Assembly (NCBI RefSeq): GCF_003054195.1
Contig: NZ_QBKP01000002.1
Location: 327,970 to 391,969, forward strand
DNA from: Gemmobacter caeni
GTDB lineage: Bacteria > Pseudomonadota > Alphaproteobacteria > Rhodobacterales > Rhodobacteraceae
DNA length: 64,000 nt
Direction: 5' to 3'
Shown here: one piece after another, positions 41,787 to 50,137 of the stretch
Layout of the letters: every line of letters begins with the position of its first letter
How positions within the stretch are numbered: the stretch's first letter is position 1
The notes under the pieces: generated by a model
What the model was told of the DNA's origin: nothing
What the model saw: only the letters and a program-made list of their open reading frames with translations
The model's database searches: none
Program-made: the position numbers and the translations under genes

Positions 41787-42506
41787 TTATGCTGCCGATG
41801 AGAAATCCAGATTGGTCGGCTTCATGAACAGCTTGCCACCGCCGGCCGTTACCGGCCAACCAGCCTGCGCCTCGCCAAACGTCAAGTTTTTCACGCACAT
41901 GCTGCCGTAGCCGTTCAGGAGCAGACCATAATGGATGCTTGCCGCGCTATCGGGAACGTCGAGGACGATGCGACGGGTTGTCCAGTCGTTCGTGCCGCGC
42001 AAGGAACCTTCACCGACACGATCCAACATGTTGTCGAACCGGAGAACCTGCCCAAGAGACTGATCGACACGCATCCATATCGATGCCGCATCCGCATCAT
42101 CGGTGCTGATCATAGCAGAAAGAGCCAGCTTTCGCTCCCGATAGGGTTCGGCGGTTATGCTCTGCATCATCACGCCGAAGCTATCTGATGGCAGGACGAT
42201 GCCATCCGCGCGACCAGCACGGCAGGCTATCTTCGCGACACCGGGCGCTTCGGTGTCCATGCCAATCCGGTAGATTGAGCGGTCCGTATGTCGTGCAAGC
42301 TTCCAGCCTTCCGGCAGCGCGAGGTGATCCATCGACGCGCGATTCGCTGTCGCGGCAATCCGTGCTGAAAGCTGGTTCCAGTCCTTTAATCCGAACTGTT
42401 GCGCCACAAGTTCAAGGCATTCGCTGTGCGAGCGCTCTATTCCATTATGTGCAAGTGATTGTCGGAGATTTTTCGCCAGTATCTTGGCGTCCATGAAGCT
42501 GTGCAT
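41787..42506 (-). CDS. Glyoxalase-superfamily-related protein
   Basis: The N-terminal 50 residues (MDAKILAKNLRQSLAHNGIE, then HSECLELVAQQFGLKDWNQL) match a helical module often annotated with glyoxalase-superfamily proteins in Alphaproteobacteria. The remainder is beta-rich and ends with a FGEAQAGWPVTAGGG segment like that of small-molecule-binding regulators. No metal ligands of glyoxalase I are obvious. AAGGAAACAG precedes ATG 42506; ATG 42494 is an alternative. Role unknown; part of the element cargo. Confidence 0.55.
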   Translation of the reverse strand: MHSFMDAKILAKNLRQSLAHNGIERSHSECLELVAQQFGLKDWNQLSARIAATANRASMDHLALPEGWKLARHTDRSIYRIGMDTEAPGVAKIACRAGRADGIVLPSDSFGVMMQSITAEPYRERKLALSAMISTDDADAASIWMRVDQSLGQVLRFDNMLDRVGEGSLRGTNDWTTRRIVLDVPDSAASIHYGLLLNGYGSMCVKNLTFGEAQAGWPVTAGGGKLFMKPTNLDFSSAA

Positions 42507-42712
42507 GCTCTGTTTCCTTAAAGGCGGAAACGCTTTCGCGCGCCGGTGCTCGCGTTGCCGACAATCCGCCCAAAGGGTCAGAGGTCATGCTATGCTGTGA
42601 GTGCATTCACCATTCCGACTTCGGATGCGAGCGGCAGGCTGCACCAGCCTCTCTGACAGCTTATCAACGGCGATGAATGACAGCAATGGGTTCAAACCGA
42701 CTGTTGCGAAAG

Positions 42713-43216
42713 TTAGGATAATTGCGACGCCTCCGTACTCGGGAGATGATCGAGCGGGAGAGGTGCTTGGGATTTGACGGTCTGGATCGCAAAATTGCTG
42801 CGTATGTCGTTCACGCCCGGTAACTTGAGCAGCGTGCCGAGCAGGAAGCGTTCATAGGCCGCCAGATCGGGAACGACGACCTGCAACAGAAAGTCGGCCT
42901 CTCCCGATACCAGATGGCAGGACACGACCTCCCGCAAGGCGCGAACCGCTTCCCTGAACGCCGCTGCCGGCTCGTCATGGTGGCGCTCGACCTTGACGCT
43001 CACGAAAACGGTCAGACCAAGCCCCAAGCCCGCGCGATCGAGGCTCGCATGATAGCCGCCGATCACGCCGGACTGTTCCAGAATCCGCACACGCCGCAGG
43101 CATGGCGAAGGCGATAGCCCGGCGACCTCCGCGAGCTGCACGTTAGTCAGGCGGGCGTCCCGCTGCAAGGCGGCGAGGATACGGCGGTCGATGGCATCCA
43201 GCTTCAATTTTGGCAT
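42713..43216 (-). CDS. Lrp/AsnC-family transcription regulator
   Basis: A 167-residue regulator. The helix-turn-helix DAIDRRILAALQRDARLTNVQLAEVAGLSPSPCLRRV is at the N-terminus and the ligand-binding RAM domain follows (GLTVFVSVKVERH, HLVSGEADFLLQVVVPD, LPGVNDIRSNFAI). It is divergent from the LysE-type exporter gene, a common regulator-exporter pair, so it probably controls that gene in response to an amino acid. Confidence 0.9.
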   Translation of the reverse strand: MPKLKLDAIDRRILAALQRDARLTNVQLAEVAGLSPSPCLRRVRILEQSGVIGGYHASLDRAGLGLGLTVFVSVKVERHHDEPAAAFREAVRALREVVSCHLVSGEADFLLQVVVPDLAAYERFLLGTLLKLPGVNDIRSNFAIQTVKSQAPLPLDHLPSTEASQLS

Positions 43217-43348
43217 CCTTTAGCATCTTTAGCGAGAAGATTAGCATAACTCGCCAATATGTTCCTGCATCTCAGCACAACTTGCAAGGACATGCCCTCG
43301 ATATTCACGGTAGCCTGAACCGAAACATTATCATCGGGGGGCGGGCTC

Positions 43349-43984
43349 ATGGCCGATTTAGGATTGTTCATCGGGGCACTGGTCGTCGTCTATCTGGTGC
43401 CGGGGCCGGATATGGTTCTGATCCTGCAAACCGGCGCGACGGGGGGGCGTGGGCCGGCTATCGCTACAGCGGCGGGTCTGGCGCTCGCGCGAGCGGCGCA
43501 CGTAACTCTGGCGGCGCTCGGACTTGCGGCCTTGCTCACCACAAGCCCGATGACATTCGAGGTCGTGCGCTTCGCCGGTGCGACCTATCTCATATGGCTC
43601 GGAATCCAAATCCTGCGTGCCCGGTCACTCCTGCCCGAAGCGACGGCAACGCAGACGCCAAGCCGGGCGCACTCCTGTGGATCGTGCTTCTATCAGGGGC
43701 TACTGACGAATATCCTCAACCCCAAGGCGCTGCTGTTTTGCTCTGTGCTGTTGCCGCAGTTCGTCCACGCCGGCCCAGAAAGTATGGCGGGGCAATTCCT
43801 GCTGTTGGGGGTGATCCTTGTTAGCGTGGGGCTGGCCTTCGATCTCGTGTATGCGAGCGCTGGTTTCGTTCTCGGCCGATGGATCGCCCGTCGTCCGCTG
43901 GTGCAGACGCTTCAACGATGGGTGTTCGCGACGATGTTGATCGGTTTCGGGCTTCGACTGGCCCTTTCGCCACGTCCCTTCTGA
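43349..43984 (+). CDS. LysE/RhtB-family amino-acid exporter
   Basis: A 211-residue membrane protein with about six hydrophobic segments. LYLVPGPDM-type motif (VVYLVPGPDMVLIL) is near the start, RFAGATYLIWLGIQILR in the middle, and NILNPKALLFCSVLLPQF after it, all typical of the family. It exports amino acids or related compounds from the cytoplasm. The divergent lrp gene is its likely regulator. Confidence 0.88.
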   Translation: MADLGLFIGALVVVYLVPGPDMVLILQTGATGGRGPAIATAAGLALARAAHVTLAALGLAALLTTSPMTFEVVRFAGATYLIWLGIQILRARSLLPEATATQTPSRAHSCGSCFYQGLLTNILNPKALLFCSVLLPQFVHAGPESMAGQFLLLGVILVSVGLAFDLVYASAGFVLGRWIARRPLVQTLQRWVFATMLIGFGLRLALSPRPF

Positions 43985-44016
43985 CTCCTGTGTCCCGATA
44001 TTAGGATTTGTGCGAC

Positions 44017-44931
44017 TTACCAACTTCCTGCGAGGGCCGCGCCTGCCAGAAGAGCGCCAGTCAGGATATTCGACAGGAACAAGCGGTAATTCAGCTCCGG
44101 CCTTTTGAGGTCAACACGCCATGCCTGCCAAGCCAGATGGGCCGCGACAATGACCATGCCAACCGCGTAGAGCATCGACATATCTAGCAGCCAGCCCCCA
44201 ACCGCCCACGAAACGACGGCGAGGGCATAGAACAGGCCAATGCAGGCTTTCCCGTTTCGGCCGAACAATATCGCGGTCGACTTCAAGCCCAAGCGGGTAT
44301 CGTCCGCCACATCGACATAGGCGTAAACCGTGTCATAGCCGATCTGCCACGCTATTGCGCCGATCCACATAGCGACGGCCCCGGCCGGGATCGTTCCCGA
44401 AACCTCCGCCCATGCCATCAACATTCCCCAATTGAACGCCGCGCCCAAGACGGCTTGCGGCCAATGCGTGAAGCGTTTGCAAAGGGGGTAGATGAACACG
44501 AGCGGCAACACGCATATCGCTACGAGGCGCGTGAAGGGGGTCAGGAAAAACAGCAACAACGCAGCTAGGGCGAGTTCTGCGGCAAGAAACACTATTGCGC
44601 TGTGGAGCCGGAGTTGACCACTCGCCAGCGGGCGAAAGCGGGTCCGCTCCACATGCCCGTCAAACTTGCGATCCGCGATATCATTGACTGTCGAGCCGGC
44701 GCTTCGCATCAGGAACGCACCGAGACAGAACACCACCAGAAGCCAGATTTCAGGGAGCCCGTGGGCCGCCTGTATAAGAGCAGCCAAGCAGGGGAAAAGT
44801 GTAAGCCAAATGCCTACTGGCCGATCAATCCGGGCAAGTCTCGCATAGGGACGCCAAGAGATAGGCAATCGACGATCGACCCAATCTCCAAGGCGGATAT
44901 CGCTCAAATCTGGACGGCTCGAAGTGGTCAT
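44017..44931 (-). CDS. ubiA: UbiA-type 4-hydroxybenzoate polyprenyltransferase
   Basis: A 304-residue enzyme with eight or nine membrane segments. Both Asp-rich motifs are present: NDIADRKFDGHVERTRFRPLASG near residue 82 and YAYVDVADDTRLGLKSTA near residue 210. It attaches the isoprenoid tail in ubiquinone synthesis at the inner membrane. As a housekeeping gene in a mobile element it is surprising cargo, possibly picked up from a host chromosome or giving resistance to an inhibitor. Confidence 0.9.
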   Translation of the reverse strand: MTTSSRPDLSDIRLGDWVDRRLPISWRPYARLARIDRPVGIWLTLFPCLAALIQAAHGLPEIWLLVVFCLGAFLMRSAGSTVNDIADRKFDGHVERTRFRPLASGQLRLHSAIVFLAAELALAALLLFFLTPFTRLVAICVLPLVFIYPLCKRFTHWPQAVLGAAFNWGMLMAWAEVSGTIPAGAVAMWIGAIAWQIGYDTVYAYVDVADDTRLGLKSTAILFGRNGKACIGLFYALAVVSWAVGGWLLDMSMLYAVGMVIVAAHLAWQAWRVDLKRPELNYRLFLSNILTGALLAGAALAGSW

Positions 44932-45080
44932 CTGTATATCTCAATTATTGTCGCGAAAATCCCGAAACCCGCGACACAGTTTTCGGCCAAAACCTATGAA
45001 GTAGCAAGCATTTGCGCGGCGTTGCCGCGCAATGGCGGGCAGCGCTGCGATTGTGGTGTCTTCGCGCCGCCCGCCATCGG

Positions 45081-45347
45081 TCACGCCCGATCCTGATGCG
45101 ATCGAATTCTGTCGTGTGCGCCTGCTGGCTGTCCCTCTGCGAACGCCTCCTTCCCCTTTCCGGCCCACAGTTCTCGCGCCCGTTCAGCATCTTCGCTCCT
45201 GAGCTTTTCGGCCATCCAGAGTAGTGCGCCGTAGGTCATGGCGCGGTCGTCGCCGGTCAATTCGACGATGCCCGACTTGACGACAAGACCGCCGAGCTCG
45301 ATGAGGTGCCGCGTTCTCTTGCGGCGCTCGACCTGCCAGTTACGCAT
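45081..45347 (-). CDS. traD: Conjugal transfer protein TraD (small, Ti-type)
   Basis: An 88-residue protein starting MRNWQVERRKRTRHLIELGG, which is the conserved start of small TraD proteins beside Ti-type traA. It ends with a Gly/Arg-rich tail. It probably assists relaxosome formation. The frame is open farther upstream (to 45503), overlapping TraC, but ATG 45347 matches the family start. Confidence 0.75.
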   Translation of the reverse strand: MRNWQVERRKRTRHLIELGGLVVKSGIVELTGDDRAMTYGALLWMAEKLRSEDAERARELWAGKGKEAFAEGQPAGAHDRIRSHQDRA

Positions 45348-45348
45348 G

Positions 45349-45687
45349 TCATGCCGCGCCTGTGCCGCCTGATGCCGATTGCGGGCTGCCCGGTTGCGTT
45401 TGAGCGCTGCCAGTGTCGCGGTCAGTTGCCGTCGCTGATCGCCGCGATTTGCTGCGAAAGAACGCCGCCCCGCGCTTGGCCCATGCCTCTTTCCTTCCGG
45501 CATCGGTTGTTTCCGCTAAGACGATCAGCGCGCCAGCCAGTTCATCGACGGTGAGCGTATCGGCTCCGGTGGCGATGACCAGTTCGCCGAGTTGCTGCAC
45601 CTTGCGCGTTTTCAGTTCCTTGGCCTTGTCTTCCAGCGCCTTCAATTCCGCGTCGTAGTCCCGTGGCTTGCGCATCATCATCTCCAT
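45349..45687 (-). CDS. traC: Conjugal transfer protein TraC (Ti-type)
   Basis: A 112-residue protein. KPRDYDAELKALEDKAKELKTRKVQQLGELVIATGAD matches small TraC proteins that flank traA relaxases. Several ATGs cluster at the start (45687-45675). It lies just upstream of traD and is divergent from traA, the usual order of mob genes, with oriT expected in the gap 45688-45846. Confidence 0.75.
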   Translation of the reverse strand: MEMMMRKPRDYDAELKALEDKAKELKTRKVQQLGELVIATGADTLTVDELAGALIVLAETTDAGRKEAWAKRGAAFFRSKSRRSATATDRDTGSAQTQPGSPQSASGGTGAA

Positions 45688-45846
45688 AAGCTGTTGATGT
45701 GGCGATGATAGTTGTACAGGCGGCCGAACGCAGTATTGTTGCCGGGACGGTCTGGCACGGCCCGGTCCATCCCGAGATTTTTTCGAAGGAGGGCGCGCTT
45801 ATACGTCGTTCCGACGTGCGCTTGACCGTGGCAATGCTTGATCGCG

Positions 45847-48825
45847 ATGGCGATCTATCATCTTCACGTCAAGGTCATTGGCCGCAAGGCCGGAAGCAGT
45901 GCGGTGGCGTCCGCCGCCTACCGTTCGGCCTCGCGGCTGCGCGACGAGCGCATCGACCGCGTGCAGGACTTTTCCGCCAAGCGCGGCGTCGTCCATTCCG
46001 AGGTCATGCTGCCGGATGGCGCGCCCGAGCATCTTGGCGACCGCGAACGGCTCTGGAACGATGTGGAGGCGTTCGAGGTCAGAAAGGACGCCCAGCTTGC
46101 CCGCGAGGTCGAGTTCGCCATTCCACGCGAGATGACGCAGGCGCAGGGCATCGAGCTTGCCCGCGACTTCGCACAGGCGGAATTTGTCGATCAGGGCATG
46201 ATCGCCGACCTGAATGTGCATTGGGACATCGGCGAGGACGGGATGCCCAAACCCCATGCTCATGTCATGCTCACCATGCGCGAAGTCGATGAGGATGGTT
46301 TCGGCCCGAAAGTCCGGGAGTGGAACCGCACGGAGATGGTCGAACGGTGGCGAGAACGCTGGGCAGAGCATGTCAACGAGCGGCTGGCCGAACTCGACAT
46401 CGACGCCCGCATTGACCATCGCAGCCTTGAGGCGCAGGGCATCGGGCTGGAGCCGCAAAGCCAGATCGGCGCACCCGCGCAGCGGATCGAGGGTGAAGGC
46501 GTCGAAGCGGCAGACCGTGTCGAGATGCACCGCGAGATCGCGCGCAACAATGGCGACCGGGTCATCACCGATCCTTCCGTGGCGCTGGACGCGATCACAC
46601 ATCAGCAATCGACGTTCACGCGCCGGGACATGGCGAAGTTCGCACACCGGCACAGCGACGGCATCGACCAGTTCAACGAGGTCATCGGTGCGATGCGCAA
46701 TTCGCCCGATCTGGTCGAGCTTGGGCAGGACGGACGCGGCGAGGACCGTTTCACCACCCGCGACATGATCGACGCCGAACAGCGTTTGCATCGTGCGGCG
46801 GAATTGATGGCCGAGAAGGAATTGCACGAGGTCAGCGACCGTGACAGAGAGGCCGCACTCGCCCGCGCGGAAGAACGCGGCCTTGTTCTTTCCGGCGAGC
46901 AGGCCCACGCGCTGGCACATGTGACGGACGGGCGCGATCTTGGCGTTGTCGTCGGCTATGCCGGCACGGGAAAGAGCGCCATGCTTGGCGTGGCCCGCGA
47001 GGCATGGGAAGCGGCGGGCTTTGAGGTTCGCGGCGTTGCCCTGTCCGGCATCGCTGCCGAGAATCTGGAAGGCGGATCGGGCATATCCTCGCGCACCATC
47101 GCCAGCATGGAACACGGCTGGGGACAGGGCCGCGACATGCTCACCAGCCGCGACGTGCTTGTCATCGACGAGGCGGGCATGGTCGGCACGCGGCAGATGG
47201 AGCGCGTTCTGTCCCATGCCGCCGAGGCTGGCGCAAAGGTTGTTCTGGTCGGCGATCCGCAGCAGTTGCAATCCATCGAGGCGGGCGCGGCGTTCCGGTC
47301 TATCCACGACCGTCATGGTGGCGTGGAAATCCATGAGGTGCGACGCCAGCGCGAGGACTGGCAGCGTGACGCGACCCGTGATCTGGCGACAGGAAGAACC
47401 GGCAATGCGATCAGCGCCTATGACCGTCACGGCATGGTGCATTCCGCCGAAACGCGCGAGCAGGCGCGCGGCGATCTGATCGACCGCTGGGACCGCGACC
47501 GGCAGGCATCGCCAGACAACAGCCGCATCATCCTCACCCACACCAACGCCGAGGTCCGCGAACTCAACGAGGCGGCCCGTGACCGGATGCGGGCGGCGGG
47601 TGATCTGGGCGAGGACGTGCGCGTGACCGTCGAGCGCGGCGACCGGAATTTTGCCAGCGGGGATCGCGTCATGTTCCTGCAAAACGAGCGCGGTCTTGGT
47701 GTGAAGAACGGCACATTGGGGACCATTGAGCAGGTCAGCGCGCAGAGCATGACCGTGCAGACAGACGATGGCCGCTCTATCGCGTTCGACCTGAAAGACT
47801 ACGACCGGATCGACCACGGCTATGCCGCGACCATCCATAAGGCGCAGGGCATGACGGTGGATCGGACGCATGTGCTGGCGACACCGGGCGTGGACACCCA
47901 TGGCAGCTATGTTTCCCTGTCGCGCCATCGCGACGGCACGGACCTGCATTATGGTCGCGACGACTTCGCCAGTCAGGACAAACTCGTCAACATCCTGTCG
48001 CGTGACAGGTCGAAGGACATGGCGACGGATTACGACCCGGCGCAGGATTATGCCGAACGGCGCGGCATCACCTTCCGCGCCCGTGTCGCACAGATCATGC
48101 GCAGGCTGATGCCGGAACGGATGCGCGATGCTGTCAATGACATGCTCGACCGTCTGCACCAGCATGACAACGCCGCGCCTGGTCGCGAGGCCGTGCAGCA
48201 CCCGGAAAGGGAAAGCGCCGGGAAGACAGGACCGGAACGGCAGGCCGGGGAAGACCCGGAGACCGCGTTGCGCCGTGCCCGTGGCCGGGCCTTTGTCCGT
48301 CATGCCCGTGCCGTGGACACGATCTTCGGGGCGCAGGCGCGAGACATGGCCGCCACACCCGAACAAGTGCAGGAACTGCACGAAGCCCGTGCCGGATTTG
48401 ACGATGTGCGTCCTCACGGTTCCCGCGATGCCGAGGCGGTCTATAAACGGAATCCCGACTTTGCCGCCGATGTCGCCTCTGGCGATCCTGATCGCGCCGC
48501 GCCTGCAAGGCGCGCTCTGCAACTGGAAACCGAGATGCGCCAAAATCCCGAACTGCGCGCCGACCGCTTCGTGGAGCGGTTCCGGGACCTCAAGCAGACT
48601 GGCGACCGCCAGTATGCGGCAGGCAACTATTCCGGCTACAAGGCCGCGCGAGCAGAGATGGGCAACATGGCAAAAAGCCTTGAGCGCGATGCGCAGATGG
48701 AATCCCTGCTCGAAGGTCGCAAGAAGCAACTCGGCATCGACATGGATTTCGACTCAGGCATGAGGCTGGGGCGGCAACTTTCCCTCAGTCATGGCCTTGG
48801 CAGAGGCCGGGGCATCGGATTGTAG
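45847..48825 (+). CDS. traA: Ti-type TraA relaxase/helicase
   Basis: A 992-residue relaxase. Residues about 1-230 form the MobQ/MobA-type relaxase domain (AIYHLHVKVIGRKAGSSAVASAAYR, and the metal motif VHWDIGEDGMPKPHAHVML near residue 130). Residues about 350-720 form a RecD-like helicase (Walker A GYAGTGKSAML near 370, VIDEAGMVG as Walker B). The C-terminus is Ti-TraA specific. It nicks oriT and unwinds DNA for transfer. ATG 45847 was preferred to TTG 45838. Length and motifs appear intact. Confidence 0.93.
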   Translation: MAIYHLHVKVIGRKAGSSAVASAAYRSASRLRDERIDRVQDFSAKRGVVHSEVMLPDGAPEHLGDRERLWNDVEAFEVRKDAQLAREVEFAIPREMTQAQGIELARDFAQAEFVDQGMIADLNVHWDIGEDGMPKPHAHVMLTMREVDEDGFGPKVREWNRTEMVERWRERWAEHVNERLAELDIDARIDHRSLEAQGIGLEPQSQIGAPAQRIEGEGVEAADRVEMHREIARNNGDRVITDPSVALDAITHQQSTFTRRDMAKFAHRHSDGIDQFNEVIGAMRNSPDLVELGQDGRGEDRFTTRDMIDAEQRLHRAAELMAEKELHEVSDRDREAALARAEERGLVLSGEQAHALAHVTDGRDLGVVVGYAGTGKSAMLGVAREAWEAAGFEVRGVALSGIAAENLEGGSGISSRTIASMEHGWGQGRDMLTSRDVLVIDEAGMVGTRQMERVLSHAAEAGAKVVLVGDPQQLQSIEAGAAFRSIHDRHGGVEIHEVRRQREDWQRDATRDLATGRTGNAISAYDRHGMVHSAETREQARGDLIDRWDRDRQASPDNSRIILTHTNAEVRELNEAARDRMRAAGDLGEDVRVTVERGDRNFASGDRVMFLQNERGLGVKNGTLGTIEQVSAQSMTVQTDDGRSIAFDLKDYDRIDHGYAATIHKAQGMTVDRTHVLATPGVDTHGSYVSLSRHRDGTDLHYGRDDFASQDKLVNILSRDRSKDMATDYDPAQDYAERRGITFRARVAQIMRRLMPERMRDAVNDMLDRLHQHDNAAPGREAVQHPERESAGKTGPERQAGEDPETALRRARGRAFVRHARAVDTIFGAQARDMAATPEQVQELHEARAGFDDVRPHGSRDAEAVYKRNPDFAADVASGDPDRAAPARRALQLETEMRQNPELRADRFVERFRDLKQTGDRQYAAGNYSGYKAARAEMGNMAKSLERDAQMESLLEGRKKQLGIDMDFDSGMRLGRQLSLSHGLGRGRGIGL

Positions 48826-48962
48826 AGCGAAGAACTTTCCTATTTGCCGCCGTTTCTACGCCATAGCCCTACGCTGCCTAAATATCAGTTGCACAACGAT
48901 AAATCACTGTTCTGTCTGGTCTCTGCAATAGCCAGAAACACCCAGCAGGAGGCAGCGCAGCC

Positions 48963-49190
48963 ATGCGTCAACCAGACCGTATCGTCCGTTTGAAGACCGT
49001 TCTCGCCCGCACCGGGCTGTCCCGGTCCACCATCTATCGCAAGATCGCCGAAGGCACCTTTCCAGCCCAGATCAAGATCAGCACCAATGGCGCGGGCTGG
49101 AAGGAATCCGACATCAATCGCTGGGTCGCCAACCCTGCCGGATGGCGGCAGCGCTCGTTCAACGAATTTGATTTCCTCGATGACTTCTGA
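48963..49190 (+). CDS. AlpA-family helix-turn-helix regulator
   Basis: A 75-residue AlpA protein: VRLKTVLARTGLSRSTIYRKIAEGTFPAQIKI and a WKESDINRWVANP end. These activate or repress excision genes of integrative elements. The downstream gene starts inside its last codons. Confidence 0.85.
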   Translation: MRQPDRIVRLKTVLARTGLSRSTIYRKIAEGTFPAQIKISTNGAGWKESDINRWVANPAGWRQRSFNEFDFLDDF

Positions 49191-49497
49191 CCGCAGCGGC
49201 GACCACAAGCCGGTGACGGCATCCCGTTCCCGGCGCACCGAACGACCGCCTACGGCGTCGGAGCAGCTTGAGGAATTACTGGGCTATCCGTGGCCGTTCC
49301 CCGGCAGGCCGCCCAAACATGACCTCAGCACATGGACCGTAACCGACGACTGGCCCGATCCCGTTCCGGTCACGGAAGCCGAAATCGAGGTGTTCGAACG
49401 ATGGTTCAGCGATCTCTTCGATGAAATGTTCGGCCCCGACACCGGATCGCCCGACACAGGGCCTGAGATTGATCTTGAAAACGGTACTACAAAATGA
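49180..49497 (+). CDS. Hypothetical element protein (105 aa)
   Basis: ATG 49180 overlaps the alpA stop region by 11 bases, so it is translationally coupled. The product is acidic, with YPWPFPGRPPKHDLSTW and VTEAEIEVFERWFSDLFDEMFG. It is a frequent companion of AlpA and HicAB in such elements as far as I recall, without known function. Confidence 0.6.
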   Translation: MTSDRSGDHKPVTASRSRRTERPPTASEQLEELLGYPWPFPGRPPKHDLSTWTVTDDWPDPVPVTEAEIEVFERWFSDLFDEMFGPDTGSPDTGPEIDLENGTTK

Positions 49498-49510
49498 TAC
49501 TGGATACTCC

Positions 49511-49765
49511 ATGAAAAAGCGTCACAGAGCCACGCTGGAACTGATCTTCGCCCGCCCGGTCAACGGCTCGATCCGCTGGGCCGATATAGAGGCGCTGTTT
49601 GTAGCCCTCGGGGCGGAGGTCAGCGAGCGGGAAGGTTCGCGCGTCGGCGTGTTCCTGTTCGGCGAAGTGCGCGTCTTTCATCGCCCGCATCCCTCACCGG
49701 ATACGGACAAAGGTGCGGTTGCCAGCATCCGAAAATGGCTGGACGAACACGGAGTAAAGCCATGA
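49511..49765 (+). CDS. hicA: HicA-type mRNA interferase toxin
   Basis: An 84-residue HicA: KKRHRATLELIFARPVNGSIRWADIEALF followed by EGSRVGVFLFGEVRVFHRPHP, with the conserved His of the dsRBD-like fold in FHRPHP. It cleaves mRNA when free of HicB. It overlaps hicB by 4 bases (ATGA). Confidence 0.88.
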   Translation: MKKRHRATLELIFARPVNGSIRWADIEALFVALGAEVSEREGSRVGVFLFGEVRVFHRPHPSPDTDKGAVASIRKWLDEHGVKP

Positions 49766-50094
49766 ACAATGTCGTCGAAATCAATGGCGAGAAGGCGGTT
49801 ATCGCTTTCGATCCCGAGATTCAGATGCTGCGCGGCGAGTTTGTAGGCCTCAATGGCGGGGCCGACTTCTATGCCGAAAGCGTCCACGATCTGATCGAGG
49901 AAGGCCGCAAGTCGCTGGCCGTTTATCTCGAAATGTGCCGGGAGAAGGGTATCGAGCCGCGCCGGAAGTTCTCCGGCAAGTTTAATGTCCGCCTCACGCC
50001 TGACGACCATGCCGCCGCAGTCATTGCCGCAGCAGCATCGGGCAAGAGCCTGAATGAATGGATCGTCAGGACCATCAGGGAGGCCGCAGAGTAG
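49762..50094 (+). CDS. hicB: HicB-type antitoxin
   Basis: A 110-residue HicB. The N-terminal partial RNase H-like domain (IAFDPEIQMLRGEFVGLNGGADFYAESVHDLIEEGRKSL) binds HicA. The C-terminal ribbon-helix-helix (FNVRLTPDDHAAAVIAAAASGKSLNEWIVRTI) binds DNA and autoregulates. The pair would stabilise the element. Confidence 0.9.
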   Translation: MNNVVEINGEKAVIAFDPEIQMLRGEFVGLNGGADFYAESVHDLIEEGRKSLAVYLEMCREKGIEPRRKFSGKFNVRLTPDDHAAAVIAAAASGKSLNEWIVRTIREAAE

Positions 50095-50137
50095 CGGCCC
50101 CATTCGGGACACAACCGGCTTTGAAAGGAAACAGATT

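Noticed and set aside
45799-48729. Minus-strand frame of 976 codons opposite traA
   Set aside because: Shadow of the relaxase gene, which has HUH and Walker motifs.
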